Below, piece after piece: positions 10,831-20,781 of a DNA stretch of 64,000 nucleotides (the first letter of the stretch is position 1; each line of letters begins with the position of its first letter). Position numbers and translations under genes: made by a program. The stretch comes from Massospora cicadina (lineage: Eukaryota > Entomophthoromycota > Entomophthoromycetes > Entomophthorales > Entomophthoraceae). The stretch covers positions 1 to 64,000 of the forward strand of contig JAKSZP010010594.1 in NCBI GenBank assembly GCA_022478985.1, written 5' to 3'. The notes under the pieces are model-generated. The model did not search any database, was not told the origin of the DNA, and saw only the letters and a program-made list of their open reading frames with translations.

Positions 10831-11220
10831 TTTAATTGATAAATTGCTTAGAAGTAATATCGAGCAGAAAGAAAAAGATCCATATTTTTTATATTAACTC
10901 TATAAAATGTTGTGATACTATATCTAGTAAATAGCACTATTAAAATTGCATATCTTTTAATTTTTATTCTATTATTCTTTAATCAATTTAGATTATGTAG
11001 ACTAAAAGATTTGCATCATTTGCTTTAAATCCTCTTAATACTCTCAGACTAAAATATTTTAAACGCTAATCTTTTCAAGGTTATGGTATAACAAAATTTT
11101 AGACTGTATAAGATATAAAGGTGCCAAGAAAATTACAATTTTCTTGGCTAAATATATTCTTAATGCTTGAAAAATTGGATTAATTTTGCTTTTGATTAAA
11201 AAATAAGAAAATCAAAAATG
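10831..11220. other. AT-rich spacer, no feature seen
   Basis: The run is strongly A+T-rich, without open frames of note, repeats shared with the rest of the window, or RNA signals. Confidence 0.5.
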
Positions 11221-11221
11221 C

Positions 11222-11405
11222 GTAGCCGCAGGGTTGGTTAGCCTAGTGGGGTGGTTCCTGCTACCACTCAGGTGCAGGTTTTGTTCGAAACTGTTAAGAA
11301 ACTGGTATGAAACCAGCACTGGCTACAAAAACTCGGCTTGGTATATTTGTTCCAAAGTTGACCCGCCTCGTTTACTTTCCCCCGAATGTTGCTGTCCCAA
11401 GGTCA
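11222..11405 (+). repeat. tRNA-derived SINE-like unit (SINE1)
   Basis: An A-box-like GGTTAGCCTAGTGG (11236-11249) and a B-box-like GTTCGAAAC (11283-11291) are 33 bp apart, as in a Pol III internal promoter. It does not fold as a complete tRNA that I can see. A tail stretch (11338-11369, TGGTATATTTGTTCCAAAGT and on) recurs at 36727-36757, so this is a dispersed repeat. The unit fades into AATAAATTTAAAA-type sequence. Confidence 0.6.
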
Positions 11406-11409
11406 CACT

Positions 11410-12100
11410 CTTGAATAAATTTAAAATGTGCAAATGCTATAGTTAACACACTACCTTTGGAAGGTAACTGCAATTTTTAGCCAAAACATATTGCTTGTAT
11501 GGGTCTGTATCGTAAAGCGCAAATTTAAATTCCATAAAATTTTTGACACTCATGTAAACAAAAGCACTAACTTTTTGACTGTGCTTTAGTTAATTAGATA
11601 ATATTTTTTAAAAAAATGGCTTTAAAACAAAATTCAGGACAAGCTTGTTTAATTATTAAATGTAATAAATATAAACATTTAGAGTGTGGTTTGGATAAAA
11701 CTCAAATAAAGTTTTGAAATAAACATTTTATGTTTTTAAGTTATTAGAAAGGAGAGTTAGGAAACATAATTTGATATTAATCCCTTGAAGAAAAAAAACA
11801 AAAGAAAAGGTAACGAAAAATTAAGATATTATAAATCCTTCAACAGAAAGCTGGAGCTAAAGCTAAAAAAGTAAATAAAGGAATGTATTAAAGACCTAAA
11901 ATAAAAAACAAAAATTGTTTCTGGAAGATCTAAAATAAGCGTGATCAATATGTAATGGTTAAAATGCTTAAAAATAATTTTAAAAGACTTTAAAAACAAT
12001 TACAAGAACAAAGCTCGTAACAACCCTCTAGTTGATTGAGACCCAGTACTGCTAAAAAGCACTTTATTAAAAGTTGGTTTATGAACAGACAAGAAAGCAA
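11410..12100. other. AT-rich spacer, no gene seen
   Basis: A-rich sequence with no open frames or motifs that I can support. It separates the SINE-like unit from the small gene candidate at 12177-12524. Confidence 0.5.
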
Positions 12101-12107
12101 CAAAAAA

Positions 12108-12113
12108 TTTATT
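12108..12113 (-). terminator. poly(A) signal downstream of 12177-12524
   Basis: AATAAA on the minus strand, about 64 bp past the stop codon, inside an AT-rich tail. The spacing suits a 3' end signal for the small gene candidate. Confidence 0.4.
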
Positions 12114-12176
12114 ACTCAATATCAATAAAAATAAAAGTGTACCTAAAAATGTGAAATGCTAAAAAGAGATTGAAAG

Positions 12177-12524
12177 CTAGCTGTTAAAAAAGCGGGTTTG
12201 ATCCCAGGAGGATTTACCATCGTTGCCAAAGTTGCGCTCAAATCCATGGTCTGAAGAGCCACTGCTGGGATTAAAGGTTTCATATTTATACGATTTTTCA
12301 AACCCATCCGGAGTTTTTTGAGTTTTCTCTTGAATTTTGGAGCCATACTGAAAATCAAATATCTTGTTGCCATCCTTAATGTTGGACTGGCCTCCAACAA
12401 TTGTATTAGAAGAACTGTAATAAAAATTTTCGGGCCCAGAAGCTTGAGAGTTTGAGCTTTGTTGACTGGAGAAAAAGGATTGACGTGTAAACGAATTGCT
12501 AGACATGGAGTTGAGTTTCTGCAT
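12177..12524 (-). CDS. small Ser/Gln/Gly-rich protein, possible host gene (or 3' exon)
   Basis: I do not recognise this protein. The frame starts at an ATG (MQKLNSMSSNSFTRQSFF) and runs 115 codons to TAG without interruption, whereas almost every other frame here is broken. The product is hydrophilic, with Ser/Gln-rich and aromatic-spaced low-complexity segments (SSQQSSNSQASGPENFYYSS, then Phe/Gly/Ser-rich), looks disordered, and has no signal peptide or membrane helix. The frame stays open upstream to about 12600 (FDNLLKQDCGNSLLKHFQ), so the true start may be earlier or this may be a last exon. A poly(A) signal follows at 12108-12113. Alternative: chance open frame in AT-rich DNA. Confidence 0.45.
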   Translation of the reverse strand: MQKLNSMSSNSFTRQSFFSSQQSSNSQASGPENFYYSSSNTIVGGQSNIKDGNKIFDFQYGSKIQEKTQKTPDGFEKSYKYETFNPSSGSSDHGFERNFGNDGKSSWDQTRFFNS

Positions 12525-12795
12525 CGTGGATTGAAAGTGTTTTAGAAGCGAATTTCCGCAGTCTTGTTTCAACAAATTATCAAAAGGGTAAAGACATGTG
12601 CAACTTCAATCGGTTTTAGCTAGACAGTACCAAGCTTTTAATAAGATAAAGCTAAGCCCCATACAATAAACATAATATAAATGTAGTTAAATATAATCAC
12701 CTTATGAGGTAAGTTATAAAGAAGCTTAACTAATTAAATTGATATCTATCTATTATTGGTGGTTAGTAGGTTTAACAACACGAACACCTTACCCA

Positions 12796-12803
12796 TGACG
12801 TAA
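12796..12803. promoter_or_regulatory. CRE/ATF-like site upstream of the small gene candidate
   Basis: TGACGTAA matches the bZIP (ATF/CREB) half-palindrome and lies about 270 bp upstream of the proposed ATG at 12524. A single 8-bp match could be chance. Confidence 0.25.
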
Positions 12804-13090
12804 TCAGAAAAATTTGAGTCCCTTCCAGAGGTGGATAAAAACTCTTTAACCCAGTTAGGTTTCAGTGTCTTCTTTTCTTCATTTCAGTACTATACATCCC
12901 CTAATCAGCTTGCCTTGGATAAAATTTTATATCTGTTTATTTGAGGTCAGTAAATTGATAATATCTATTAGCAAAGAATTCAAGTTGTCTGATTTTTTTA
13001 AAAGATTCAGCAATAGCAGGTACCAACCTGCATAACAGCTACCTAAGCCTTTCTTTTTTAATCCATATAATTAATTAACAATGTAAAAAG

Positions 13091-13190
13091 GGATAGAGGA
13101 AACAAGGTTTTTCCTAGCTACAACAGGGTTTGAACCTGTTATGCCATTTTTACACCACTTTAGCTTGTGGTTACAGGTATGTACAACTTT
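13091..13190 (-). repeat. tRNA-derived SINE-like unit (SINE2, copy A)
   Basis: Read on the minus strand it has an A-box-like AAGCTAAAGTGG (13155-13166) and a near-consensus B box GGTTCAAACCC (13126-13136). The T-arm-like ACAGG/CCTGT halves flank the B box. Copy B at 23010-23115, in the opposite orientation, shares about 90 bp. Two diverged copies make a dispersed tRNA-derived repeat more likely than a functional tRNA. Confidence 0.65.
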
Positions 13191-13379
13191 TTTAAACTCT
13201 ATACTTTATTTGGAAATTAAATTAAAAGAAAAAGTAAGAGGGGAGGGTGGGATGCGGGCAATTTGGCTGAGGAAAAAGGACTGGGAATTTGGGCTGCTAA
13301 AAACCTAGCACCTCCAACCATTGCTGGTTGGCAATTGCCTTTGCTAGCCAAGTTCTAGCATTGGCGGGTTTACAGGCCA

Positions 13380-14230
13380 TTTGATCTTTAGTTGATTTGT
13401 TGCTTCATTGCATACGACAAGCAATCCAGCAGTAAAAGCCAAATGCAGCTTTGTAGCACCCAGGGATTAGGCATGAGAATTTTGAGATCTGTCAGAACTG
13501 ATTGAAGAAAATCCAAATGGTCTTCAGTACCAAACTTGTGATGGGGGCGCTCATTGGCCAAACTCTTGGCAATAAGAGCCAAGTTTATCACCCATACACA
13601 ATAATGGTAGATGTCTCATAGGATAAGGGATGTTCTCAGGGTTTTTGCAAAAAAGGTTCTACAATGGATGCATTTCCAACTGCAATTGTTTTCCAAATAG
13701 AATGTATCTCATTGTGGACCAATATTTTTTGAACTTGGCACATTCATAATATTGGAGGCAATACCTGCTTCTGGTTTGGCATATATGGGGCACTCCTTGT
13801 ACAGGTAGTCTGGTCTGCTATGCTTACTGGATTTAATTGCATGGTGTAGGATCTGCAAGGTTACCAACTGTTACTTGGCCATTACTAGTCAGGAGTTGAG
13901 GCCTGAGATCAGCTCCTTTGTTTGGTAGTTGGTGTCATGACCTTCAGTTGCCCAGTCATTCAGGATTTGTGGTTGAGCAGGTGGGTTGCACCCAGGTTTC
14001 AGGAGTGGATCCCCATACTCAATCAGGGTCAATTTGTAGCAGATTTTGATTGACTTGGTGGCATATTCATGGGTGATTTGGTTGCATTCTTCCCAATTTA
14101 TTGTGGAAATCATTGCAGAATTATGGGCCTTAAAATCTCTGTGGATTTGGTTGGTATTATGATCCACTAGTTTGAATGGCCAGCTGCCCAGGCGCACTGC
14201 CCAATTGCATAGTCACCAGTAGTATGGGGT
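13380..14230 (-). pseudogene. LINE C-terminal region
   Basis: Minus-strand frames 14197-13889 and 13591-13388 continue after the RT. The segment has scattered Cys/His (CQTRSRYCLQYYECAKF in one frame) and a Leu-rich end (HLDFLQSVLTDLKILMPNPW), as in the C-terminal Cys/His region of many LINE polyproteins. The assignment rests on position and general character. Confidence 0.5.
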
Positions 14231-14439
14231 ACCTTTTCAGGAGGGCATTCAAAGGTGGTTTGATATTCATTTGCATATTGAGTGGGGTGAGACTGGCTCC
14301 TGAAGGCCTTGAACTCTAGCCCAGTTCATGCTCCAAGCTAGGGTCAGGCAATGCATGTGGATCTCATCAATCTAAGGAATGACTTCACCTAGATCTGCTG
14401 AGTGTGGGATTCAAAATCCAGAAGACCCATGTCTCCTTT

Positions 14440-15900
14440 GTTCTTTGGTTAAGACAAAGTTTCTAAGGCTATTGGTGCCACTTTTGTCTTGAACCATAGG
14501 AAGGTATAAAGCATTGTCCTGATCTTTTTCTCTAGATTTTGGTTCATTGGAAGCATGTGGGTGACATACCATAACTTTGAGTAGATGAATATGTTGACTG
14601 CCAATACTTTCTCCTCAAGGCATAGTCTGGCATTTTTCCAGCATGCCATTCAGTCTGATGGACTCAATAACAATTCTTGCTTGGTTTCCAGTACTGCTGG
14701 TCCCTAATTGTTAAAGGGTATCCTAAGAGGTATCAGATTGTCTAAGAGTTCATGATCAGTGTTGTGTTAGTTGGTGGGCTGAAATTTGGGATGCTTATCC
14801 TCATTACTGAGGTTTTGCCAAGTTGATCTTTGCATTTGATGCTAAAAGGTATAGGTCTAGTAGCTCCTTGGCGCCCTGGAGGTCAGTTGGCAAACTAATA
14901 CCTACTACTGTGTCAGCAATGAAAGACATCTTTTAATGGCATTTGATTATGGTGGACTAAGCCCCAAAGTTTTGTGTCCACTGCAGCCAATGGAATGTTA
15001 GCTGAAAGAACAAAATTGGTGACATAGAATTGCTTTGTCAGAGACCCTGCCTAACTGGAATATCATTGGTTATGCTGTCTGCGATGAGCACCTTGGTTAT
15101 CAGTCCTTAGTACAGTGTTGATATCTATTATCTAAAGGTCTTGAGGATACCAACTGCCTTTAGCACCTCATGTAGGAAGGACCATGCTACTTGATTGTAT
15201 TCCTTTTCCATGTTGAGTAACATGAGATATCTCTGCTTGGTTTCTCATGCATCCTGGAGCACGTTTTGGACTTCACTGATGCTTCTCCAAATGCTTCAGC
15301 CCTTGATAAACCTGTTTTGGGCCTTATGTAGCGTATGCAGTTCCATTGCCATTAGCCAATTCAATGATATGTGTGCGAGCAGCTTATAGTTGGCATTGGA
15401 GAGTGCAATTGGGAACCAGTTATTAGTTGGCGTTGAGACAATTTTTGTACAAAAGTAAAATTTAGGTCTCTTGGCCTCACAGGATTTGTTGTCCATTTTT
15501 CAAGCAGTGGTTAAAGAGGACTTTGAGCTTCAGCATGATGCAGTTGCATAATGCACTGTACACTTCCACGCACATGTTGTCAGGGTCCAGTGCCTTCATT
15601 ATCAGTGATTCTTTCAGCGCCAGCTTGTCATCATCAATAGAAAATTCAGCAAATAAGTTAGCGAATCTTCTGGCATACAGTCCCTGAGTGCCAGCTTGGC
15701 CAGGGCAACTAAGGCATCTGCCACTGATTTGCTCATTTCTTGTTGGCAGAATAGCTTGCCATAGAATTGTTTGATCTTGCGCATGATTGTTTCTGGGTCC
15801 ATTGATACTTCACCTTCTGCCATCTTTACTTCCCATATACTAGCCTTAGTTTTGATTTCCTTGTGTTACGCCAGGCCCTCTTTGGTCATCATCCCCACTG
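14440..15900 (-). pseudogene. LINE reverse transcriptase
   Basis: Motifs on the minus strand in order: NWFPIALSNANYKLLAHISL (15496-15296 frame), where LINE RTs have NWRPI-L-N-DYK, then HKAQNRFIKG. MEKEYNQVAWSFLHEVL follows (about 15220-15170), with Asn at a catalytic Asp position, and then the active-site box reading FIADTVVGIS near 14920, where FADD is expected. The thumb end SKLWYVTHMLP (14649-14449 frame) is typical of LINEs. Both catalytic boxes have lost an Asp. Confidence 0.8.
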
Positions 15901-16289
15901 AGCTCTGATATTGGTAAGTAGCGTTGATCCATCAATCCAAGTCCTGTTTCACTTTAAGGCCTGATACCATTTGTGCATTGTTTGATACTTGCTCCACCAT
16001 TCTTTGATGTCCCGTTGGGTGAGTTTCAACCTCCCCAGTGCAGCTTTCTGCTGTTTCATGGTGGCAGTTCAATTGTAGGTAGTCACTTTTTTGAACTTCA
16101 TGCTATCATTCTTCACCTTCTCTTTAATTTGGACCCATTCTTCCAGAGAGCCTATCTTTAGGTGACAATCCAGATATGCAACCAGTCAATCCAGTCCAAC
16201 TTCAATTGTTTGGTGCCATTCCCCATCTCTCAGCGTGGCTGGTGCCAACTTCCATTCTCAGTTCCTTGGGGTTCGTCCATATCAATATC

Positions 16290-16990
16290 CATGCGAACAA
16301 TCATGTGATCACTTTTGGCATTTATACTTACTTTGCTGTTGGATGTCAGTGGCTTGAGATTGGATGACTTCAGTATACAATTCAGGCATGAATCAACCTG
16401 CGGGGTTCCAGCGGAGTTGTATGTTCATCATATTAGGTTGGCTGGGTCATCCTCCTCCTCATCAAACGTGAGGCACATTCCCAATTTGACTAGGTATTCT
16501 AGCATCTCATCAGCCTTTCAGTTAGAATTTCTTCTTGTCATGAATGTATCCTGACTCGCATTCATCCAACAATTCAGGTCTCTTGCTATAAACGTCATCA
16601 CATTGTTTGGTACTTTTAATAAATAAATCTAAAATATTTGGTTTTTGTGGGGCTTCAGCGGAGTGTAGACAGCCACTACTTGAAGGCTCTTGCCGGTTTT
16701 TCTAATTGTAGTGGTCACTGTTAAGATCCTTTTAGCATGAGTTTCTTCCATGAATTCCAGGTCTATTTTCTTGTATAGTGTGAAGATTGCCACATAAAAG
16801 ATCCAGAGGGCTTGACAGCCTATTTGGTGAAACCACGGGTGGTTTTTTGTGTTGCAGTTCAAGCTCAGCACCATTTTCTTTTGGCTATCTGCTTGCATTT
16901 CTGATATCAAAAGTATGTCTATATTATTGTTTGTTTTAAAGTGGTGTATCTTATGCCTTCTTGTTTGTATGCTTGCCATCCTCCAAGCAT
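16290..16990 (-). pseudogene. LINE apurinic-type endonuclease domain
   Basis: The open part 16979-16629 starts with a MASIQTRRHKI stretch and has DILLISEMQ, equivalent to the catalytic Glu motif of the domain, then LQVVAVYTPLKP, equivalent to the VxxYxP strand. Further left in a broken frame is KSDHMIVRMD (Ser-Asp-His at 16313-16305), the C-terminal catalytic His motif. This domain nicks the target in target-primed reverse transcription. Stops lie between the halves. Confidence 0.7.
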
Positions 16991-17699
16991 TTTTAGTCGC
17001 AATTTTTATTTCCAGCTGCTTGACCCATGGATGTGAGAATTATTATTTTCTGTGTTGTGAATTGATTCACGGACTGAAGCTTGCTTGCTGGAGTAAGGTG
17101 TTTATGAGGGTGGGTGGTATTGTTCAGCTTTTTAGGTTGTTTGGTCTGTTTTGGGATGATATTACTGGGCATTCTGTACACCAGGAATTCAGTCGCCATC
17201 CCTGTCTTCCTATCAGTTATAATGGGGATGGTTTTATTACCTGCTCTGGGTGCTCCTTGGTCCCTACTGGCAGTGTGGCAGATTCCCCCTCATCCATCAA
17301 TCAGATTCCTGCCCCTTCATTAGATTTTTCAGCGTATCTGGAGTTTTTCATTGGTTTCCAATTGGATGACTTTACCAATTTTGTTGATTTAGTTATTTGA
17401 TTGTTAGTCTCCTTGGGGTTTTTTGCCAATGATTTCCGATTTGTCTTCATATTTGCTTTTGACTTGTTGGGCTTTGATTTCAATGTATTGGCATCTTGTG
17501 CTGCCCTTCCCTTCTTGGGGGATTTTTTGGGTTCACCTTCTGCTGTTGTTCTTCCTTGTGGATTGTCTATTCCACTTGGGATTGGCGTGGTCTCATCAGT
17601 ATGGGGCTTGTTCTTTCATTCATCATGTATAATTGGGGTTCAGGTTAATGAAGGGCTCATCATCTGATTCAGATCGCTTGGCCGCTTCTTGCTCCCATG

Positions 17700-18980
17700 C
17701 TTTCCTATGGGTTTGGTCCAACTCTTGCTGTTACTGCTTCATATCCATGACATCCGTTAGGTTATGTGGGTTCCATTCTTTGTCTTTTGGTCGAAGGAAG
17801 GTTTTGGTCCTGACCTTTGTAACCCCACCAACAGGGTCATATTCATACTCATGAGGGGACTTTCCTTTTTGATGATGCATTGAGCTATTGAGTGGCCAGT
17901 CTGGTAGCATAACTGACACAATTGCTTTGCATCTTCTTCCTTGATGTACAAATCTCTGCTTAGGCTGGGCAGGCTGATGAATTGAGGTAAGACAATATTG
18001 TTTAGCTTCATCTATGGCGCCAGTTCATAGAGAGCTTCAACTGTTTAGAGGAAAAAGCACTTTGCAATATAATTGCCGCTGGCTTGCCAAAATTCTCATA
18101 TTTCCCCATAATATTATAGTCCAGTCCAGATCACATTATGTACCCATTCCCTCTCTTGATCAGTTGGGAGATTTTGGAATGTCACCCACCGTGCAGTTTG
18201 GTTAGCATACCTAGTAAGTTCCATTTGTAATTAAATTCCCTTATACTTGATGTTAATCTCAAGGAGTTTTTTACAATCTTATTCATCTGGGATTGCAATG
18301 TCAATATAACCCCATTTGGGTACCTGGTGATGGTTGAAATCCCCTCCTGCTAGTACCTTGTCAAGCTCCTGATAAATTGACATTATCAGATCAGACTACT
18401 CCACCACCACCACCAGCTGCAAGTGGATTTGGATTGCATCCTTTAGATATGATTTAGGAGCCTGGCAGTCTGTGAAGCCTCTGCTAATCCATTGGCGGAT
18501 GTATTCATTATGGCTTCCCACACCATTACATGTGTTATTGTTGGTGTGGGCTGCAACTGCGCTGTACAACTTGGGTTTCATGCTAGGCTTGGGTACTTTA
18601 GTGGGGGTTTTACCCATTCATTATCCAGCTTACCAACTCATTGAGGCTAAATCCCCAATTGAGGAACGCTTCGATCTGGTATATGCTGATTCCATGGAAA
18701 TTAATGCTCCTAGCCATTTGTGCCCTGATCTCAAGGTTTTGCCACTCAAGGGCATCTGTCAGCGAAAATCCCAGTTTGTACCATTTGAGGCTGGATTTCA
18801 GCCTGCATTTTGGGTGCAGTTATTTCTGGAGGGCCTCCAGAGTAATTGAACTATGTTGTCACCTCTCTAACTTTAACACTTTTCCAATCACCATCTGTGA
18901 AAATTCGTGCCATGGTAGCCAGAACACCTGCCTTGCACCACTTGGAAGGCTTGAAGGGGGCAAATCTTTGGAGGTGTATG
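17700..18980 (-). pseudogene. LINE ORF1, C-terminal part with zinc knuckle
   Basis: Minus-strand frames cover a basic segment (18617-18396), then a stretch ending in a CCHC knuckle at 17918-17877 (CQLCYQTGHSIAQC, perfect C-x2-C-x4-H-x4-C). ORF1 proteins of many fungal LINEs carry such knuckles and bind the element RNA. Stops separate the blocks. Confidence 0.6.
17877..17918 (-). other. intact CCHC zinc knuckle in LINE ORF1
   Basis: CQLCYQTGHSIAQC on the minus strand keeps all four zinc ligands at canonical spacing. Confidence 0.8.
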
Positions 18981-18986
18981 AGGTGG

Positions 18987-20776
18987 TGTTAAAATTTATA
19001 AGTTTTTGATTATTCTCAGTTAATAACCCCTATAAATATATAATTGCACAGGTTTGGGTTTTGTGCAATTGTCCGCACTGTTTAAAGTAAAATAAAATTG
19101 TTGATAATAGTATGGCAACTATTATCCATAGTTAAATTGAAGTACTAGTAATTGGCCCAACGCTCGGCCAGTATTTCCTCTCAAAATACTTATGATGCCC
19201 TGAATAGGGATTTTTTCCCTGGTACCGCCTAACTTGATCTATGCTCAGATCCCTTTTTATGGTTTCTCTGTGACACACAATCAGCAGCAATCCTCAATTG
19301 GGCTCAGCTTCTTCTCTGGATCCCCGCTCAGATCCTTACTCATTATCCTAAAGAGTCCCCCAATTAGAGCACACAGCACTAATTTCCTTGAGAAAGAATA
19401 GAGCTCATAATGGATGCTGACAAAGTATATTTCAGGATTTACCCCAACTTGGGTAAAACTTTGACCTGAGTTTCCCCAATTAAGCATAATTGCTTTTGGG
19501 CTATAATTTATATTTACATATATATTTCATATTTTAACTTGCCTGTGTGCGGTGCACTATCAATACCAATATAAACTACTCTACTGTGCAGTACACCAAT
19601 GTGTTTAGTTCAATTGGCATCTCAAAATCACTTACCTTATATCAAAATCGAGTTGTATAGATTACAATGAGATCAATTCCTTTCAAAATAGGTATAATTA
19701 GAATTTTGGGAATGTTACAACTTTAACAAAAATGATATCTTGTTTATTAATGAAGTTATCAGATCTGATAATCATCTTTATCAGTTATCTGATACAAAAA
19801 TCTTATCCCTTATATGATATGAATAGCTCTACTATTTCTTATAAATATCCCTAACTATTTTTAATAAAGAAAGACTGAATTCTAATATTTATAATTAATA
19901 TTGTTGCTTATGACTTCTGCTTCTTAATAATCAGTTGTAATAATCTTATAGCCTTTGTTGCACCTGTTTATTCTAACTTAAGAGCAAAAGCCTTTACTGG
20001 TGCTACCTGCCAGGTCTGCATCCAACACTGGTGCTTCTTGATAGGTCCAAATTCCAACAGTATACTAAGATAATACTTTAGTAAAAGTGAACTAGTAATT
20101 AATGATTATTGATTGATTGATTATTTGATTCTTTATTAGTGAATTTTTTAGGGAATTTATAGTGGGGAATTTGGCGCCCAACCCTCAGTTGGCACCTTCT
20201 CAATAAAATAGCAGCAATTGCCATTGGATTAACCATCCTCATCTCATCAGTGATGGTCTTCCCCATTCTGGCTAGGATTCCGTCATTGGACATCCTCAAG
20301 ACCTAAAACAGAAAGAGTCAGAAAATGGGTTCTTAATGTTTCCCTCTCAATCCAAGCGAACCAACCATATTTAGCAAGTGACCTGCTTATGTAATTGTTC
20401 TTGTTACCCATTAAGGCAGGTCGTGAACCAACTGATCAATTCACTAGTTGCAGGTGGCATCACTTGCCTTGCAACTTGATCCTTAAATTCCCAATTGGTC
20501 ATTGATAAAACCTGACTGATCCAGATTGTTACACCTGATAGTTAATCAACTATCAGATGCCCCTATTTCGTTAACAGCTCTGCCCAAAGAGATCTTAAGC
20601 ATTTATCCAGATCAATCCTTGACAAATCTGACCCAGGAGAACAACCTAAAATTCCCCAAACATAGTTACCCCAAAATCAGGGTCAACCAATATCCAATTC
20701 ACTTTGCATTAGGGAATTATCCTCTAGAAATCCCTTGTAATCTAGTTGGGTGGTAATATGGGCAAAAATTTCAACA
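18987..20776 (-). repeat. solo LTR of the E4 family, inserted in the LINE
   Basis: Its two ends match the E4 LTRs in inverted orientation: TGTTAAAATTTA at 18987 corresponds to the E4 LTR 3' end, and AAATTTCAACA at 20766-20776 to the E4 LTR 5' start. Flanks GGTGG (18982-18986) and GGTAG (20777-20781) form a 5-bp target duplication with one mismatch. It is 1790 bp against 1140 bp for E4 because about 0.6 kb of unrelated DNA lies in the middle (about 19500-20100). No internal gag-pol remains, so it is a recombined solo LTR. Confidence 0.8.
19713..20059. repeat. possible second LTR-like insert inside the solo LTR
   Basis: Within the extra 0.6 kb there is a segment starting TGTTACAACTTT and ending TTCCAACA, with TATAAATA and AATAAAGA in between, an LTR-like layout. 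The flanks (GGGAA, GTATA) do not form a target duplication, so the ends and even the identity are uncertain. Confidence 0.25.
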
Positions 20777-20781
20777 GGTAG

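Noticed and set aside
11222..11300. Functional tRNA gene
   Set aside because: A and B boxes are present, but I could not fold an acceptor stem around them, and the unit's tail is repeated elsewhere, so it is called SINE-like.
13091..13190. Functional tRNA gene (minus strand)
   Set aside because: A good B box, but a diverged second copy in opposite orientation shares flanking non-tRNA sequence, which fits a dispersed repeat.
16849..17400. 183-codon plus-strand open frame, the longest in that area
   Set aside because: It overlaps the LINE endonuclease start on the other strand and shows no motif; the minus-strand frames fit LINE order.
17401..17667. Phe/Leu-rich plus-strand open frames (membrane-protein-like)
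   Set aside because: They are the antisense of the LINE ORF1 and endonuclease; the Phe/Leu richness comes from reading A-rich coding sequence backwards.
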